64,000 nucleotides of DNA from Allocoprobacillus sp002160865 (GCF_042850985.1 NZ_AP031415.1:62001-126000); one strand, 5' to 3'. Positions 1-8,847 are shown, numbered from the stretch's first letter. Program-made: numbers and translations. Notes: generated from the sequence alone by a model not told the origin.

Positions 1-576
1 GTTCCTGAATATAGTGGTAAGCCTTATGTCATTGTTAATGATAATGAGCCCTATTTTGATGAAAAAGATTTAACAACGCAATCATTTGAAGAATATAGTC
101 CATTAGATTCTTTAGGACGTTGTGGTGTAGCATATGCAAATATTGGAGAAGATATTATGCCTACAAAAGAAAGAGGAAGTATTGGCGTGATTAAACCATC
201 AGGATGGCAAACAAAGAAATATGATTTTGTAGATGGTAAATATCTTTACAACAGATGTCATCTGATTGGTTATCAGTTAAGTGGTGAAAATGCAAATGAA
301 AAGAATTTAATCACAGGGACAAGATATATGAATACAGAAGGAATGTTGCCTTTTGAAAATGAAGTTGCTGATTATGTGAAAGATACAGGAAATCATGTTT
401 TATATCGTGTGACACCTGTTTTTGAAGAAGATAATCTGGTGGCTGATGGTGTATTGATGGAAGCTATGTCTGTAGAGGATCGAGGTTTAGATATTGAATT
501 TAATGTGTTTGTTTATAATGTTCAACCTCAAGTAAAAATTGATTATCAGACTGGAAAAAGCTCTTTAGATGAATAA
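1..576 (+). CDS. DNA/RNA non-specific endonuclease, 3' part (partial)
   Basis: The frame is open from base 1 to the TAA at 574-576, so this is the last 191 codons of a gene that starts outside the window. The motif RCHLIGYQLSG near visible residue 85, followed by NEKNLITGT, matches the catalytic His and metal-binding Asn region of the EndA/NucA-type nuclease fold, where the usual form is DRGHL. Such proteins are normally secreted or membrane-anchored and degrade nucleic acid outside the cell. The signal peptide would lie upstream and cannot be seen. A Met at 157 is internal, not the start. Family assignment is fairly sure; the role (nutrition, DNA uptake or competition) is not. Confidence 0.8.
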   Translation, partial: VPEYSGKPYVIVNDNEPYFDEKDLTTQSFEEYSPLDSLGRCGVAYANIGEDIMPTKERGSIGVIKPSGWQTKKYDFVDGKYLYNRCHLIGYQLSGENANEKNLITGTRYMNTEGMLPFENEVADYVKDTGNHVLYRVTPVFEEDNLVADGVLMEAMSVEDRGLDIEFNVFVYNVQPQVKIDYQTGKSSLDE

Positions 577-599
577 AAATATAAAAATAATAAAAAAAG

Positions 600-629
600 T
601 TGGACTCCTTAAAAATGGTTTAGTACAAT
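600..629 (+). promoter_or_regulatory. Candidate promoter of the AIM24-family gene
   Basis: TTGGAC at 600-605 and TACAAT at 624-629 are separated by 18 bases. They lie just upstream of a strong ribosome binding site (AAAGGAGG, ending about 644) and the ATG at 651. This is pattern evidence only. Confidence 0.45.
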
Positions 630-650
630 GGAGAAAAGGAGGTCATCAAT

Positions 651-1418
651 ATGTTTACAATTTCTAATTTTACAAATAATAATGATGTGAAAATCATTAA
701 TGAAAAAGGACCTTTTCAAGTGATTGAATATCAACGTGATTTAAGTGTAATGCCACATCATGCACAAACAGCTTATTTTTGTAGTGAAATGAATATTCGT
801 AAAAGACAGGTTATTTGTGATATAAGTCAAGCTGATGTTGTAGTACAGGCAGGAGCCATGCAATGGATGGTTGGCAATGTCTATGCAACAACAGGATTAA
901 AGGGTGTAGGTGATTTGTTATCTAAAGCGGTAAGGGGAAAAGTGACTGGAGAATCAGCAATTAAACCAGAATATACTGGAGATGGAATCCTTGTATTAGA
1001 ACCTACATATAAACATATTTTATTACTTGATCTTGATGAATGGAATCAATCTGTTGTATTAGATGATGGATTATTTTTAGCTTGTGATGCAAAGTTAAAA
1101 CATAAGGCAGTTATGCGTTCTAATTTATCATCAGCGACAATGGGAAATGAAGGGTTATTTAATCTTGGAATAGAAGGTTCTGGTATTGTATGTTTAGAAT
1201 CAGAATGTCCACAAGAAGAACTTATTGAAGTGACTTTAAAAGATGATGTTTTAAAAATTGATGGGAATATGGCTATTGCATGGAGTGGAACTCTTGAGTT
1301 CAAAGTAGAACGTTCTGGAAAAACATTAGCAGGATCAGCAGCATCTGGTGAAGGACTTGTGAATGTTTATCGTGGAACAGGAAAAGTTTTGATTGCACCA
1401 GTTGAATCAAGAAAATAG
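651..1418 (+). CDS. AIM24 family protein
   Basis: This 255-residue protein begins 7 bases after an AAAGGAGG ribosome binding site. Its glycine-rich, beta-strand-dense pattern (AGAMQWMVGNV near residue 67, GDGILVLEPTY near 112, EGLFNLGIEGSGIVCLES near 165) fits the AIM24/DUF124 fold, a barrel family of unknown biochemical role in bacteria. No signal peptide or membrane segment is seen, so it is probably cytoplasmic. It stands alone between its own promoter and a bidirectional terminator, so the neighbours give no functional hint. The family call is good; the function is unknown. Confidence 0.8.
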   Translation: MFTISNFTNNNDVKIINEKGPFQVIEYQRDLSVMPHHAQTAYFCSEMNIRKRQVICDISQADVVVQAGAMQWMVGNVYATTGLKGVGDLLSKAVRGKVTGESAIKPEYTGDGILVLEPTYKHILLLDLDEWNQSVVLDDGLFLACDAKLKHKAVMRSNLSSATMGNEGLFNLGIEGSGIVCLESECPQEELIEVTLKDDVLKIDGNMAIAWSGTLEFKVERSGKTLAGSAASGEGLVNVYRGTGKVLIAPVESRK

Positions 1419-1425
1419 ATATAAA

Positions 1426-1464
1426 AAAGGATTGAAAACGAAACTTTCAATCCTTTGTTTTTTT
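1426..1464. terminator. Bidirectional terminator between convergent genes
   Basis: Arms AAAGGATTGAAA (1426-1437) and TTTCAATCCTTT (1445-1456) pair perfectly and are followed by a T run. A-rich sequence before the left arm allows it to serve the minus-strand gene ending at 1463 as well. Confidence 0.85.
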
Positions 1465-2614
1465 ACTTTAAGATTTTAAAATGATGTCCAGGTTTAATGA
1501 AATCTAACAACATTAATTCTTCAGGTTTTACAGTAGCTACTAAGTTACGTTCACCATCATTAGGAATTTCAGTTAAAACAATTTCAAGTTCACCACGATA
1601 GTGTGCTAAATTATCATTAACAATTAATACATCTCCACGAGTGAAAACTTTTTTACCAGGATCTCTATATGGAATAGATTGTGATTCTACATTCATTTGA
1701 GAATCTTTTCCCATATCTCCATCTTGAACACTTTTCTTTTCTTTAAACCATACACGTGGTGATGAAGATCTTAACATAAATGATGAATGATCATAACGAT
1801 CCCAATGAGGGGCAAAATCATACATGATTTCTTTTTCGTTTTGACTAATACCTTCAGCTTCATCCACTCTAATTTCAATAGCTTGTAAATTGACTTTAGC
1901 TAGAGCTTCTAATTCTTCATCAGTTGCTGGATAGTTTCCAATTAAAATATCATCAACATCTCCAGTCGCTAACATATAACGTGCTTGTAAATCAATTGGT
2001 AAACCACGCATAATTTCAACAGTTGGTAAACCACAGAAAACTTTCCATGGCCCGATTGTATGTTCATTGTTACTAGAAACAAAGGCAGCAGTGTGCAAAT
2101 TTAATTCTTTCCAATAACGATTATATTCCATAAATAAGTCAAAATCTAAACCAGTATAACGTTCTGGGAAGAAGTTATGACACATAGTGATTTGATCTTT
2201 ATTACCACCATTGTTGATTAATAACTCTACACCCATATCCATACTGGCATTAAATTCAATTTTAATATTGTATGGATTACGTGTTAATTGAATATCACCT
2301 TGTGTCCCAAAGTTACCATCCATTCTGATAATATCTAATCCTAAATCAGCAAATGGTTTTAAATTACCAGGTGTTGCTCCAATTAAGTCAAAAACTTGTG
2401 GATTTGTATCAGCAGCAACTTCAAATCCTAATTCATGAGCTTTTTTCATGAATTCTTTAAATTCAACCAAATAACTTTCTCTTTCTTCATCTGGAATTGA
2501 TAAAAAACATGTAAAAATTCTACTGTAACCTAATTTTGCAGCTTTTTCCATGTATGCGTATACCTCATTCTTTGGTGTTTTATCAGGGTATACAGAAATA
2601 CCTAATTTGTGCAT
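1463..2614 (-). CDS. MupG-like TIM-barrel protein (DUF871), probable 6-phospho-N-acetylmuramidase
   Basis: The protein has about 383 residues. MupG-type enzymes of this family hydrolyse disaccharides containing MurNAc-6-phosphate in the cytoplasm during cell-wall recycling. The start MHKLGISVYPD is typical of the family, as are the TIM-barrel segments ADTNPQVFDLIG and the substrate-loop motif CHNFFPERYTGL. A smaller beta-rich C-terminal domain begins near residue 260. Two ATGs lie close together, at 2620 and 2614. The AAGGAGG site is only 3 bases from the first but 9 from the second, so I choose 2614. The gene is isolated here and not beside murQ or a PTS gene, so its substrate is inferred from the family. 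Confidence 0.8.
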   Translation of the reverse strand: MHKLGISVYPDKTPKNEVYAYMEKAAKLGYSRIFTCFLSIPDEERESYLVEFKEFMKKAHELGFEVAADTNPQVFDLIGATPGNLKPFADLGLDIIRMDGNFGTQGDIQLTRNPYNIKIEFNASMDMGVELLINNGGNKDQITMCHNFFPERYTGLDFDLFMEYNRYWKELNLHTAAFVSSNNEHTIGPWKVFCGLPTVEIMRGLPIDLQARYMLATGDVDDILIGNYPATDEELEALAKVNLQAIEIRVDEAEGISQNEKEIMYDFAPHWDRYDHSSFMLRSSSPRVWFKEKKSVQDGDMGKDSQMNVESQSIPYRDPGKKVFTRGDVLIVNDNLAHYRGELEIVLTEIPNDGERNLVATVKPEELMLLDFIKPGHHFKILK

Positions 2615-2791
2615 ATTCATTTTCCTCCTTATAAAATCATTATAACATCTTTAGCAATAGACTTTAAGAAAAAGATAGAAAGACATTTAAAATTCAAGCC
2701 TCTTATGAAAAATATATGGAGTAGGACTTCGCAAAATCATGGATTTATGATATAACAAAAGATAGAGAATGTAAGAAAGGAGCGAAAAATC

Positions 2792-4486
2792 ATGAGTTTG
2801 GAAATATGTTTATCATTTGTGGTAACTTTCATATTTAGTTTAATTCTTGTTCCTATAGTAGGAAAAGTTTCAAAAAAACTTGGGATTATTGCTCATACGA
2901 ATAAAAGAACCATTCATAAAGGAATCATTGCCAGAACTGGTGGTTACGCGATTTATGCTAGTTTTTTAATTGGGACAATGATTTTTTTGAAAACAGATAT
3001 TCAAATTAATGCGATATTGATTGGTGGCTTTATCATTTTTTTAACAGGTTTCTATGATGATATTCATGACTTATCACCTAAATTAAAAATGTTGGGTCAG
3101 GTTATTGCGGCATTGGTTGTGATTATTTATGGAGATATTGTTTTAAAAGGTTTTACATTACCTTTTTTGCCAGACTCTATTTCCTATGTCTTGGCTATTT
3201 TAGTCACTATTTTATGGATTGTAGGAATCAGTAATGCGATTAATCTGATAGATGGATTAGATGGATTATGTGCAGGTATTTCTATTATTGTTTTAGTGAC
3301 AATTTCATTAACCTCTTTAACATATGGACGTACGGATATATCATCGCTATCTTTGCTTTTGGCAGGTGCTATTGGAGGTTTTCTTGTTTATAATTTTCAT
3401 CCTGCTTCTATTTTCTTAGGAGATTGTGGAGCTTTATTTATTGGTTTTATGATTGCAGTTATTTCATTACTTGGATTTGGTTATAAAAGTTCTTCATTCT
3501 TTACTTTAGGTGCGCCTATTGTTGTCTTAATGGTACCAATCATGGATACTTTTATTGCGATTATTCGTCGTAAAGTTCATCATAAAAGTTTTAGTGAAGC
3601 AGATCGTAACCATCTTCATCATAAATTAATGTTCTCTTTGGAATTAGGTCAAACTAAGAGTGTTTTGATTTTATACACTGTGACAGTTTTGTTTTCGTTA
3701 TGTTCGTATCTTTATTTATTTGATAAAGTAGGTGCAACTATTTTATTTGTAGCTTTAATGTTATTGTTTGAATTATTTGTAGAAGCAACCAATATGATTG
3801 ATCGTAAGTATAAACCATTTTTAACAATTTTAAATATTTTTATTAAAAGTGAGTATTTACCATCTATTAAAGATACAAAACCATATCAAAAGATTATTCG
3901 AAAAGCTAAAAAAAGATATGCTGTTATATTAATTATTGTGATAGGTATTGTCTTTTCAATGGTTTTTGTTTTAAATCATGAAGAAAAAGCTATTCCACAA
4001 AAAACGATAACTATAGAATATGTAGAATCACAAAATGAAACAAGCCTTATGAGTGATATTTATAATCAGCTGGTAACAGCCATTAATCGTGGTGATAAAA
4101 AAACAGAAAGACAATTAGTCGCAGCCTATTTTGTAAGTGATTATTATACACTATCTAATAAAGAAGAAGGAAAGATAGGTGGAATTGATTACTTCTATGC
4201 TGATAAAAAAGACGATTTTACAGCTTATGCTAAACAGGAATATTATAGAGATAATCAACAATATATCAATCCTCCAGAAGTTATCCGTTATGATATTTTG
4301 TCTAATGTCCCTTCTTATAAAGCTTTATCTGGTTTAGAAGATTATAGTTATTATGATGTGAAAGTTCAAATCACTTTTAATGAAGTGAATCCAATACTCA
4401 ATGCTTTACAATATACGACGACTGTAACTTTGATTGAAAAAGATCAAAAGTTTAGTGTTGTCGCAATGGAGAGTGACAATGGATAA
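2792..4486 (+). CDS. WecA/TagO-like undecaprenyl-phosphate sugar-1-phosphate transferase with extra C-terminal domain
   Basis: Residues 1 to about 320 are a polytopic MraY/WecA-family enzyme that moves a HexNAc-1-phosphate from a UDP-sugar to undecaprenyl phosphate. It would start teichoic acid or capsule assembly at the inner face of the membrane. The motifs seen are DDIHDL (near 90), the NLIDGLDGL Asp motif (near 152), FLGDCGALF and HLHHKL (near 275), the last typical of WecA rather than MraY. Another membrane segment (near 375-395) is followed by about 170 polar residues predicted outside the cell, not part of the usual 320-360-residue family length. The start follows GAAAGGAG. It overlaps crcB by 8 bases. 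The role of the added domain is unknown. Confidence 0.85.
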   Translation: MSLEICLSFVVTFIFSLILVPIVGKVSKKLGIIAHTNKRTIHKGIIARTGGYAIYASFLIGTMIFLKTDIQINAILIGGFIIFLTGFYDDIHDLSPKLKMLGQVIAALVVIIYGDIVLKGFTLPFLPDSISYVLAILVTILWIVGISNAINLIDGLDGLCAGISIIVLVTISLTSLTYGRTDISSLSLLLAGAIGGFLVYNFHPASIFLGDCGALFIGFMIAVISLLGFGYKSSSFFTLGAPIVVLMVPIMDTFIAIIRRKVHHKSFSEADRNHLHHKLMFSLELGQTKSVLILYTVTVLFSLCSYLYLFDKVGATILFVALMLLFELFVEATNMIDRKYKPFLTILNIFIKSEYLPSIKDTKPYQKIIRKAKKRYAVILIIVIGIVFSMVFVLNHEEKAIPQKTITIEYVESQNETSLMSDIYNQLVTAINRGDKKTERQLVAAYFVSDYYTLSNKEEGKIGGIDYFYADKKDDFTAYAKQEYYRDNQQYINPPEVIRYDILSNVPSYKALSGLEDYSYYDVKVQITFNEVNPILNALQYTTTVTLIEKDQKFSVVAMESDNG

Positions 4487-4847
4487 GTTCTTGTGGGTAG
4501 GACTAGGTGGAGCCATAGGATCCATCTTTAGATATACTTTAAGTTTATTGCCTATCAAAAGTTCTTTTCCAGTTTTAACATTAATCACAAACTTGCTGGG
4601 AGCTTTTATCATAGGAGTAGTTGTTGGCTTATTTGAAAAACAATATTTGCCTTCACAAATCCATCTCTTTTTAAAAACAGGGTTATGTGGAGGATTTACA
4701 ACTTTTTCAACATTTTCATTAGAAACTTTAACATTATTAGAAAATGGCATGATTTTTATGGCAATCGTTTATGTTTTCATCAGTATTGCAGGATGTATTG
4801 TTGGAGTATATTTAGGAAAAATGATTGTAGGAATAAGGGCTTTTTAA
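4479..4847 (+). CDS. crcB: CrcB fluoride channel (Fluc)
   Basis: The protein has 122 residues and four hydrophobic segments. It carries the Fluc signature GGFTTFSTFS and the opening GGAIGSIFRY. The family forms antiparallel dimers that let fluoride leave the cell. The true start is ATG 4479, preceded by GGAGAG inside the end of the upstream gene and overlapping its stop by 8 bases. This implies translational coupling rather than fluoride-riboswitch control. Only one crcB copy is visible, so a homodimer is expected. Confidence 0.9.
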   Translation: MDKFLWVGLGGAIGSIFRYTLSLLPIKSSFPVLTLITNLLGAFIIGVVVGLFEKQYLPSQIHLFLKTGLCGGFTTFSTFSLETLTLLENGMIFMAIVYVFISIAGCIVGVYLGKMIVGIRAF

Positions 4848-4860
4848 AAGGCTCTTTTTT
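4836..4860 (+). terminator. Terminator after crcB
   Basis: AGGGCTTT (4836-4843) pairs with AAGGCTCT (4848-4855), using two G-U pairs, followed by six T. The stem overlaps the crcB stop codon. Confidence 0.7.
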
Positions 4861-4904
4861 CTTTATTATTTGGAAATAATGGTATATAATGTGGATGTAA
4901 AAGT

Positions 4905-5100
4905 TTATGAATTTGTTGGTTGGAAATAGAAGTATTTCATGAAAATGGAAGCAGGTGAAAATCCTGAGCTGTCCCGCAGCCGTGAAAGGGAGTTAAAGCG
5001 TAATACCACTGGGAAACTGGGAAGGTGCTAAGACGTTGAACTTGAGCCGGAATACATGCCAACATCTTGGAATACACTTTACGGAGTATAAAGTCGTTCT
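4905..5100 (+). promoter_or_regulatory. Cobalamin (B12) riboswitch
   Basis: The conserved aptamer blocks are present in order. AGCAGGTGAAAATCCTG comes first, then the core CTGTCCCGCAGCCGTGA, the CCACTGGGAAA and GGGAAGGTG blocks, and finally the closing GAGCCGGAATACATGCC near 5045-5062. A TATAAT box at 4885-4890 gives a plausible promoter. The aptamer precedes three overlapping genes beginning at 5157. Established family knowledge says adenosylcobalamin binding represses the downstream genes, so they are expected to be expressed when B12 is scarce. Confidence 0.93.
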
Positions 5101-5111
5101 AGTATCAATTT

Positions 5112-5134
5112 TAGGGTTAAAGTCCCTATTTTTG
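5112..5134 (+). terminator. Expression-platform terminator of the B12 riboswitch
   Basis: TAGGG (5112-5116) and CCCTA (5124-5128) form a short stem followed by TTTTT, between the aptamer and the ribosome binding site at about 5148. This fits transcriptional control by the riboswitch, though the stem is short. Confidence 0.55.
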
Positions 5135-5156
5135 TCTAGGAGAAATGGAGGACAAA

Positions 5157-6296
5157 ATGAAGAAAATTTTTACAAGTTTATTAATGATGTTGATGTTGAT
5201 TGCTAGTCAAGTTTTACCAACAGCAGCATTATCGTATGACGAAAGTTATACATCAGCAAAAGGTTATTATTCACAAAAAACAAGTTTCAATAGTTTTAGT
5301 GAATTATATGCTTATGAAGCCATTGGATTGGATTCTAGTGATTATTCTATTGATCATTTAATTTCTACTGACTATGCGTCTGAAATAGCACAATCTGTAA
5401 TTGCTTTATCATTACATGGAGATAATCCAAAAAATTATAATGGTGTTAATTATGTAGAAATGCTAGAAAATTGTGTTCAATCAAACGGAGCTTTTGATAA
5501 AAAGAATAATTCAACATATGCAAATTTTCAAGTTTATGGAGTTTTTGCATTATATGTTGTTGATTCACCTAAATTATCACTGGCAGCAGATTATTTAACA
5601 TCTCTCATTGATGATAATGGGGCTTTTGGGTCAAGCTATGGTCCTAGTTTAGATATTACTTCATGGGTTATTGAAAGTTTGTCTTTGGTTGATAAAGACA
5701 AATATCAACCCACTATTCAACGTGCTATTGTGTATTTGCAATCTATGCGAGATGGACAAGCAGGATATAAAGATAGTTTTAGTGGTGTTAATGTGAACAC
5801 ACAAGCAAGTGTTATGATAGGTTTATTAACATATGATGCCAAAGGAGTTAAAGCAGGTACATATAATCAAAATGGGTATAATCCATATGACGTATTATTA
5901 AAATATCAAAATACTGATGGAAGTTTTTGGTATTCAACACCGGGAGAAGTGAATGATTATGCAACCGTTCAAGGGATTCAAACAATAGGGTATTATTATA
6001 ATGAATCTGTTTATCAAAAAGCAAAACAGGATTATTTGGCTTTAGATGAAGTTATAGATACAGAAAAACAACCAGAAATAGAAGTTAAACCGGAAGTAGA
6101 AGTTGAACAAGAAGTAGAAAAGACAGAAACATCATCTTCTCAATCTCAAAAACAACCTCAAAAAGAAGTTGTAACAGAAACAACAAAACAAAAAGATGTT
6201 GTACAAACAGATGATCAGTCATGGTTATTTGAATATGGTTTATTATTTATGGGAAGTGGAATACTTTTATTGAAAGGAAGAAAGTATTTTGAATAA
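5157..6296 (+). CDS. Secreted alpha-toroid (prenyltransferase-repeat) protein, transcobalamin alpha-domain-like
   Basis: A signal peptide (MKKIFTSLLMMLMLIASQVLPTAALS) is followed by about 260 residues of alpha-helical repeats with the recurring NGAF, DDNGAFGSSYG, GYKDS and NTDGSFWYS turns of squalene-cyclase-like alpha/alpha barrels. A Glu/Lys/Gln-rich linker and a C-terminal membrane segment (near 355-372) with positive tail then anchor it; no LPXTG is present. The start is ATG 5157, because GGAGG sits at 5148. With the B12 riboswitch and the DUF4430 gene next to it, it resembles the alpha domain of intrinsic factor/transcobalamin split onto its own polypeptide. That cobalamin role is inference. 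Confidence 0.75.
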   Translation: MKKIFTSLLMMLMLIASQVLPTAALSYDESYTSAKGYYSQKTSFNSFSELYAYEAIGLDSSDYSIDHLISTDYASEIAQSVIALSLHGDNPKNYNGVNYVEMLENCVQSNGAFDKKNNSTYANFQVYGVFALYVVDSPKLSLAADYLTSLIDDNGAFGSSYGPSLDITSWVIESLSLVDKDKYQPTIQRAIVYLQSMRDGQAGYKDSFSGVNVNTQASVMIGLLTYDAKGVKAGTYNQNGYNPYDVLLKYQNTDGSFWYSTPGEVNDYATVQGIQTIGYYYNESVYQKAKQDYLALDEVIDTEKQPEIEVKPEVEVEQEVEKTETSSSQSQKQPQKEVVTETTKQKDVVQTDDQSWLFEYGLLFMGSGILLLKGRKYFE

Positions 6297-6972
6297 AACA
6301 AAGAAATATACACTTATTTTTATTGTATTATGTTTTATATTTATTGGGGGAGCAGGTATTTATCATACCTGCTTTGTCCCAAATCAAGAAGCAAAAGAAG
6401 TTGTTGAAAATAAAGAAACAGAAAGTGAAGTTAGTCAGCAAGTAGATGTATCTAAAGAAACATCTCAGCAAGATGAATCATCACAAGAAAAAGAAAAAAA
6501 GCAAACTTCTCAAAAGAAGGAAAAGAAAACAGAGCAAAAAACAGAATCTCAAACAACAAAAAAAATAGATGAAGATGCATCAAATCAAAAAACATCAGAA
6601 CCTAAACAACAACCACAAGAAACTTTGGAAGAAGTTGAAGAAGAATCACAAATTGAAGAAGTGGCATCAATCAATGTGATAATTACAGGTGTTGATGGTG
6701 TGATGGCACAAGATTATGTTGAATTTGAAGAAGGAATGAGTGCTTATGATGCGTTAAAAATATTAGCCGATAATTATGAGATGACTGTTAAGATTTCAGG
6801 AATAGGACAAGCTGTTTATGTCAAAGGAATTAATGGTCTAATGGAGTTTGATTATGGTGGACAATCAGGCTGGAAGTATAAAGTCAATGGAGCTTATCCA
6901 AGTTTAGGTGCAGGTGCTTATATTTTAAAAGATGGTGATCAAGTTGAGTGGATCTATTCAACAAATGGGTAA
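6289..6972 (+). CDS. Membrane-anchored DUF4430 (transcobalamin C-terminal-like) protein
   Basis: The gene starts at a TTG (6289) after AAAGGAAG and overlaps the previous gene by 8 bases. Residues 5-26 form an N-terminal anchor or signal. A low-complexity stretch very rich in Glu, Gln, Lys, Ser and Thr (about residues 35-120) acts as a spacer. The last 100 residues carry the DUF4430 pattern, with SAYDALKILA, the hallmark GGQSGWKYKVNGAYP and the ending LKDGDQVEWIYS. This domain corresponds to the beta domain of mammalian intrinsic factor and transcobalamin. Under a B12 riboswitch, a surface cobalamin-binding role is a reasonable inference. Confidence 0.8.
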   Translation: MNKTKKYTLIFIVLCFIFIGGAGIYHTCFVPNQEAKEVVENKETESEVSQQVDVSKETSQQDESSQEKEKKQTSQKKEKKTEQKTESQTTKKIDEDASNQKTSEPKQQPQETLEEVEEESQIEEVASINVIITGVDGVMAQDYVEFEEGMSAYDALKILADNYEMTVKISGIGQAVYVKGINGLMEFDYGGQSGWKYKVNGAYPSLGAGAYILKDGDQVEWIYSTNG

Positions 6973-7477
6973 GATTCAAGAAATCAGTTTAATTGGCATT
7001 TTAGCGGCAGTTAATATTGCTTCTCGCATTGCTTTACAGGCTTTACCTAATATTAAACCAGTGACTTCAATTATTATTATTTCAGTTTTACTTTTTGGAT
7101 TAGCTTTTGGAATTAAACTGACATTGGTGACAACACTTGTATCTAATATGTATTTAGGTATGGGAATTTGGACTTTTTTTCAAATTTTAGCATGGATTGT
7201 GATTTGTCTGTTGACACAATGTATGGGTGATTTTTATAGAAGAAGAAATAAAAAACCATCACTTTTGGTTATGGCTGTTTTTTCTTTAGTGATGGGTTAT
7301 GTTTTTGGTTTGATTGTATCATTGGAACAATTTGTTATTGGGGGATTGCCATTATTTATTGTTTATTATAGTGCTGGATTATTATTTGATACGTTTCATG
7401 CTGTGGGGAATTTCTTTTTTTATTTAATAGGAGCCCCCTTGTTGTGGAAAGTATTTAAAAAATATAGGAAGTGTTAA
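6965..7477 (+). CDS. ECF transporter S component, probably for cobalamin or a precursor
   Basis: The protein has 170 residues with about six hydrophobic segments and the S-component opening (ISLIGILAAVNIASRIAL), followed by PNIKPVTSIIIIS. It captures a vitamin in the membrane and works with a shared EcfA/A'/T module encoded elsewhere. The start ATG 6965 overlaps the DUF4430 stop by 8 bases, so translation is likely coupled. Control by the B12 riboswitch makes cobalamin the most likely substrate; the sequence alone does not prove it. Confidence 0.8.
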   Translation: MGKIQEISLIGILAAVNIASRIALQALPNIKPVTSIIIISVLLFGLAFGIKLTLVTTLVSNMYLGMGIWTFFQILAWIVICLLTQCMGDFYRRRNKKPSLLVMAVFSLVMGYVFGLIVSLEQFVIGGLPLFIVYYSAGLLFDTFHAVGNFFFYLIGAPLLWKVFKKYRKC

Positions 7478-7515
7478 GATATTTCTTAGAGAAAATTTTA
7501 ACATTTCCTATTTTT
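7466..7515. terminator. Bidirectional terminator
   Basis: AGGAAGTGTTAA (7466-7477) pairs with TTAACATTTCCT (7498-7509), followed by ATTTTTAT. It separates the B12 operon from the convergent chromate transporter genes. Confidence 0.75.
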
Positions 7516-8083
7516 ATAATAAGGGTTGAATTAAAAAATATTGGAGTACATTCAAAAGACCGGCTAATACCATGACAAAGATAGGATTCATTTTCCATTT
7601 CATTAACAGGAATAGACAAATAACAAAAATAACAACCATTTGGATTTTGAGGGTTTCTACTGCGATACCTAATTCTCCAAAAAAAGCAGTCATAATAATT
7701 GTTAAACCAGCACTAGCAATTAATGCAATAACTGCAGGTCTTAAAACATTTAAAATGGATTGTAAAGATTCCATTTGACGAAATTTAAGATAAAGCCATG
7801 CGATAATAGTGACAATAAGACAAGAAGGAAGAATACATCCTAAAGTCGCTATAATAGCTCCGGGTAGTCCAGCAATTTTTATTCCTACAAAGGTAGCAGA
7901 GTTAATTGCAATAGGACCAGGTGTCATTTGGGAAATAGTGATGAGGTCAGTGAATTCTGGAATAGTGAGCCAATGGTGTAATTCCACCACTTGATTTTGA
8001 ATGAGTGGCATTGCAGCATAGCCACCACCAAAGCTAAATGCACCAATTTGTAGAAAGCTTAAAAATAATTGTAGGAGTATCAT
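7514..8083 (-). CDS. Chromate transporter family (CHR), second half-size subunit
   Basis: The protein has 189 residues and is one half of the CHR permease unit. The motifs IGAFSFGGGYAAMPLI near the start and SQMTPGPIAINSATFVG near residue 50 are the family signature. Its ATG at 8083 overlaps the upstream partner's TGA in an ATGA, so the two subunits are made together, as in known split CHR pairs. The family exports chromate or takes up related anions; in anaerobic gut bacteria the real substrate is not established. Longer N-terminal extensions lack a better start. Confidence 0.88.
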   Translation of the reverse strand: MILLQLFLSFLQIGAFSFGGGYAAMPLIQNQVVELHHWLTIPEFTDLITISQMTPGPIAINSATFVGIKIAGLPGAIIATLGCILPSCLIVTIIAWLYLKFRQMESLQSILNVLRPAVIALIASAGLTIIMTAFFGELGIAVETLKIQMVVIFVICLFLLMKWKMNPIFVMVLAGLLNVLQYFLIQPLL

Positions 8084-8640
8084 GATTTTACACGTCCTTT
8101 CCATAGAAAAGTTTTGATAAGCCCAATCATAATACAAATAAAGATAATATAGATAACGTTGATATTCAAAAAATAAGTGAGAATAAATGAAGAAATCATG
8201 ATGAATAGAGAAAAAATATTTTTTTCGTGGAAAATTCCTGCTGCCATTTCAAAGACAACTGCCACAATAACGGCACCTACACCAGCTTGCATTCCTTCAA
8301 GCATTAAAGCTATGATGATATTTGTACGGAATATTTCATAACAAAAAGATATGAATGAAATGACAACAAATGGAGGAATGATTGTTGCAATCACTGAAAC
8401 GATGATTCCTGCAATACCAGCTAATTTATAGCCTACAACAATGGCTCCATTCACTGCAATAGCACCCGGTGATGATTGTGCAATAGCAATTAAATCCAAC
8501 ATCTCATCTTCATCAATCCAATGATATTCACTAACAAATTTTTTTCGCATGAGTGTAACAATGACATAACCACCACCAAAAGTAAAAGCACTGAGATATA
8601 AAGTTGAAAAAAATAAAGTGATGAGTTTTTTCTTTGACAT
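8080..8640 (-). CDS. Chromate transporter family (CHR), first half-size subunit
   Basis: The protein has 186 residues with the CHR motifs FTFGGGYVIVTLMRKKF and AQSSPGAIAVNGAIVVGY. The start is at 8640, five bases from GGAGGTG; an ATG at 8667 would place that site inside the gene. It is the promoter-proximal member of a two-gene operon with the subunit ending at 7514. Two paralogous halves probably form a heterodimer with opposite topology. Confidence 0.88.
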   Translation of the reverse strand: MSKKKLITLFFSTLYLSAFTFGGGYVIVTLMRKKFVSEYHWIDEDEMLDLIAIAQSSPGAIAVNGAIVVGYKLAGIAGIIVSVIATIIPPFVVISFISFCYEIFRTNIIIALMLEGMQAGVGAVIVAVVFEMAAGIFHEKNIFSLFIMISSFILTYFLNINVIYIIFICIMIGLIKTFLWKGRVKS

Positions 8641-8847
8641 GAAATCACCTCCGTTATTATCATACAAAAAGTTGAAAAATATGTAAAATAATATTATTTT
8701 TATTTCAAAAGTTATACAATATAAGTAGATAGAAAAGTAAAATATTTAAAGAAATATATTTTCTTGTGTTGAAGAAAAAGTGTTGTATTTTTATAGTGAA
8801 TATGATAGTATTGTTTTGCTAATGTATAAAGAAAAGGAGGTACGACA

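Noticed and set aside
4479..4847. Fluoride riboswitch for crcB
   Set aside because: crcB overlaps the upstream gene, so there is no leader in which the aptamer could lie.
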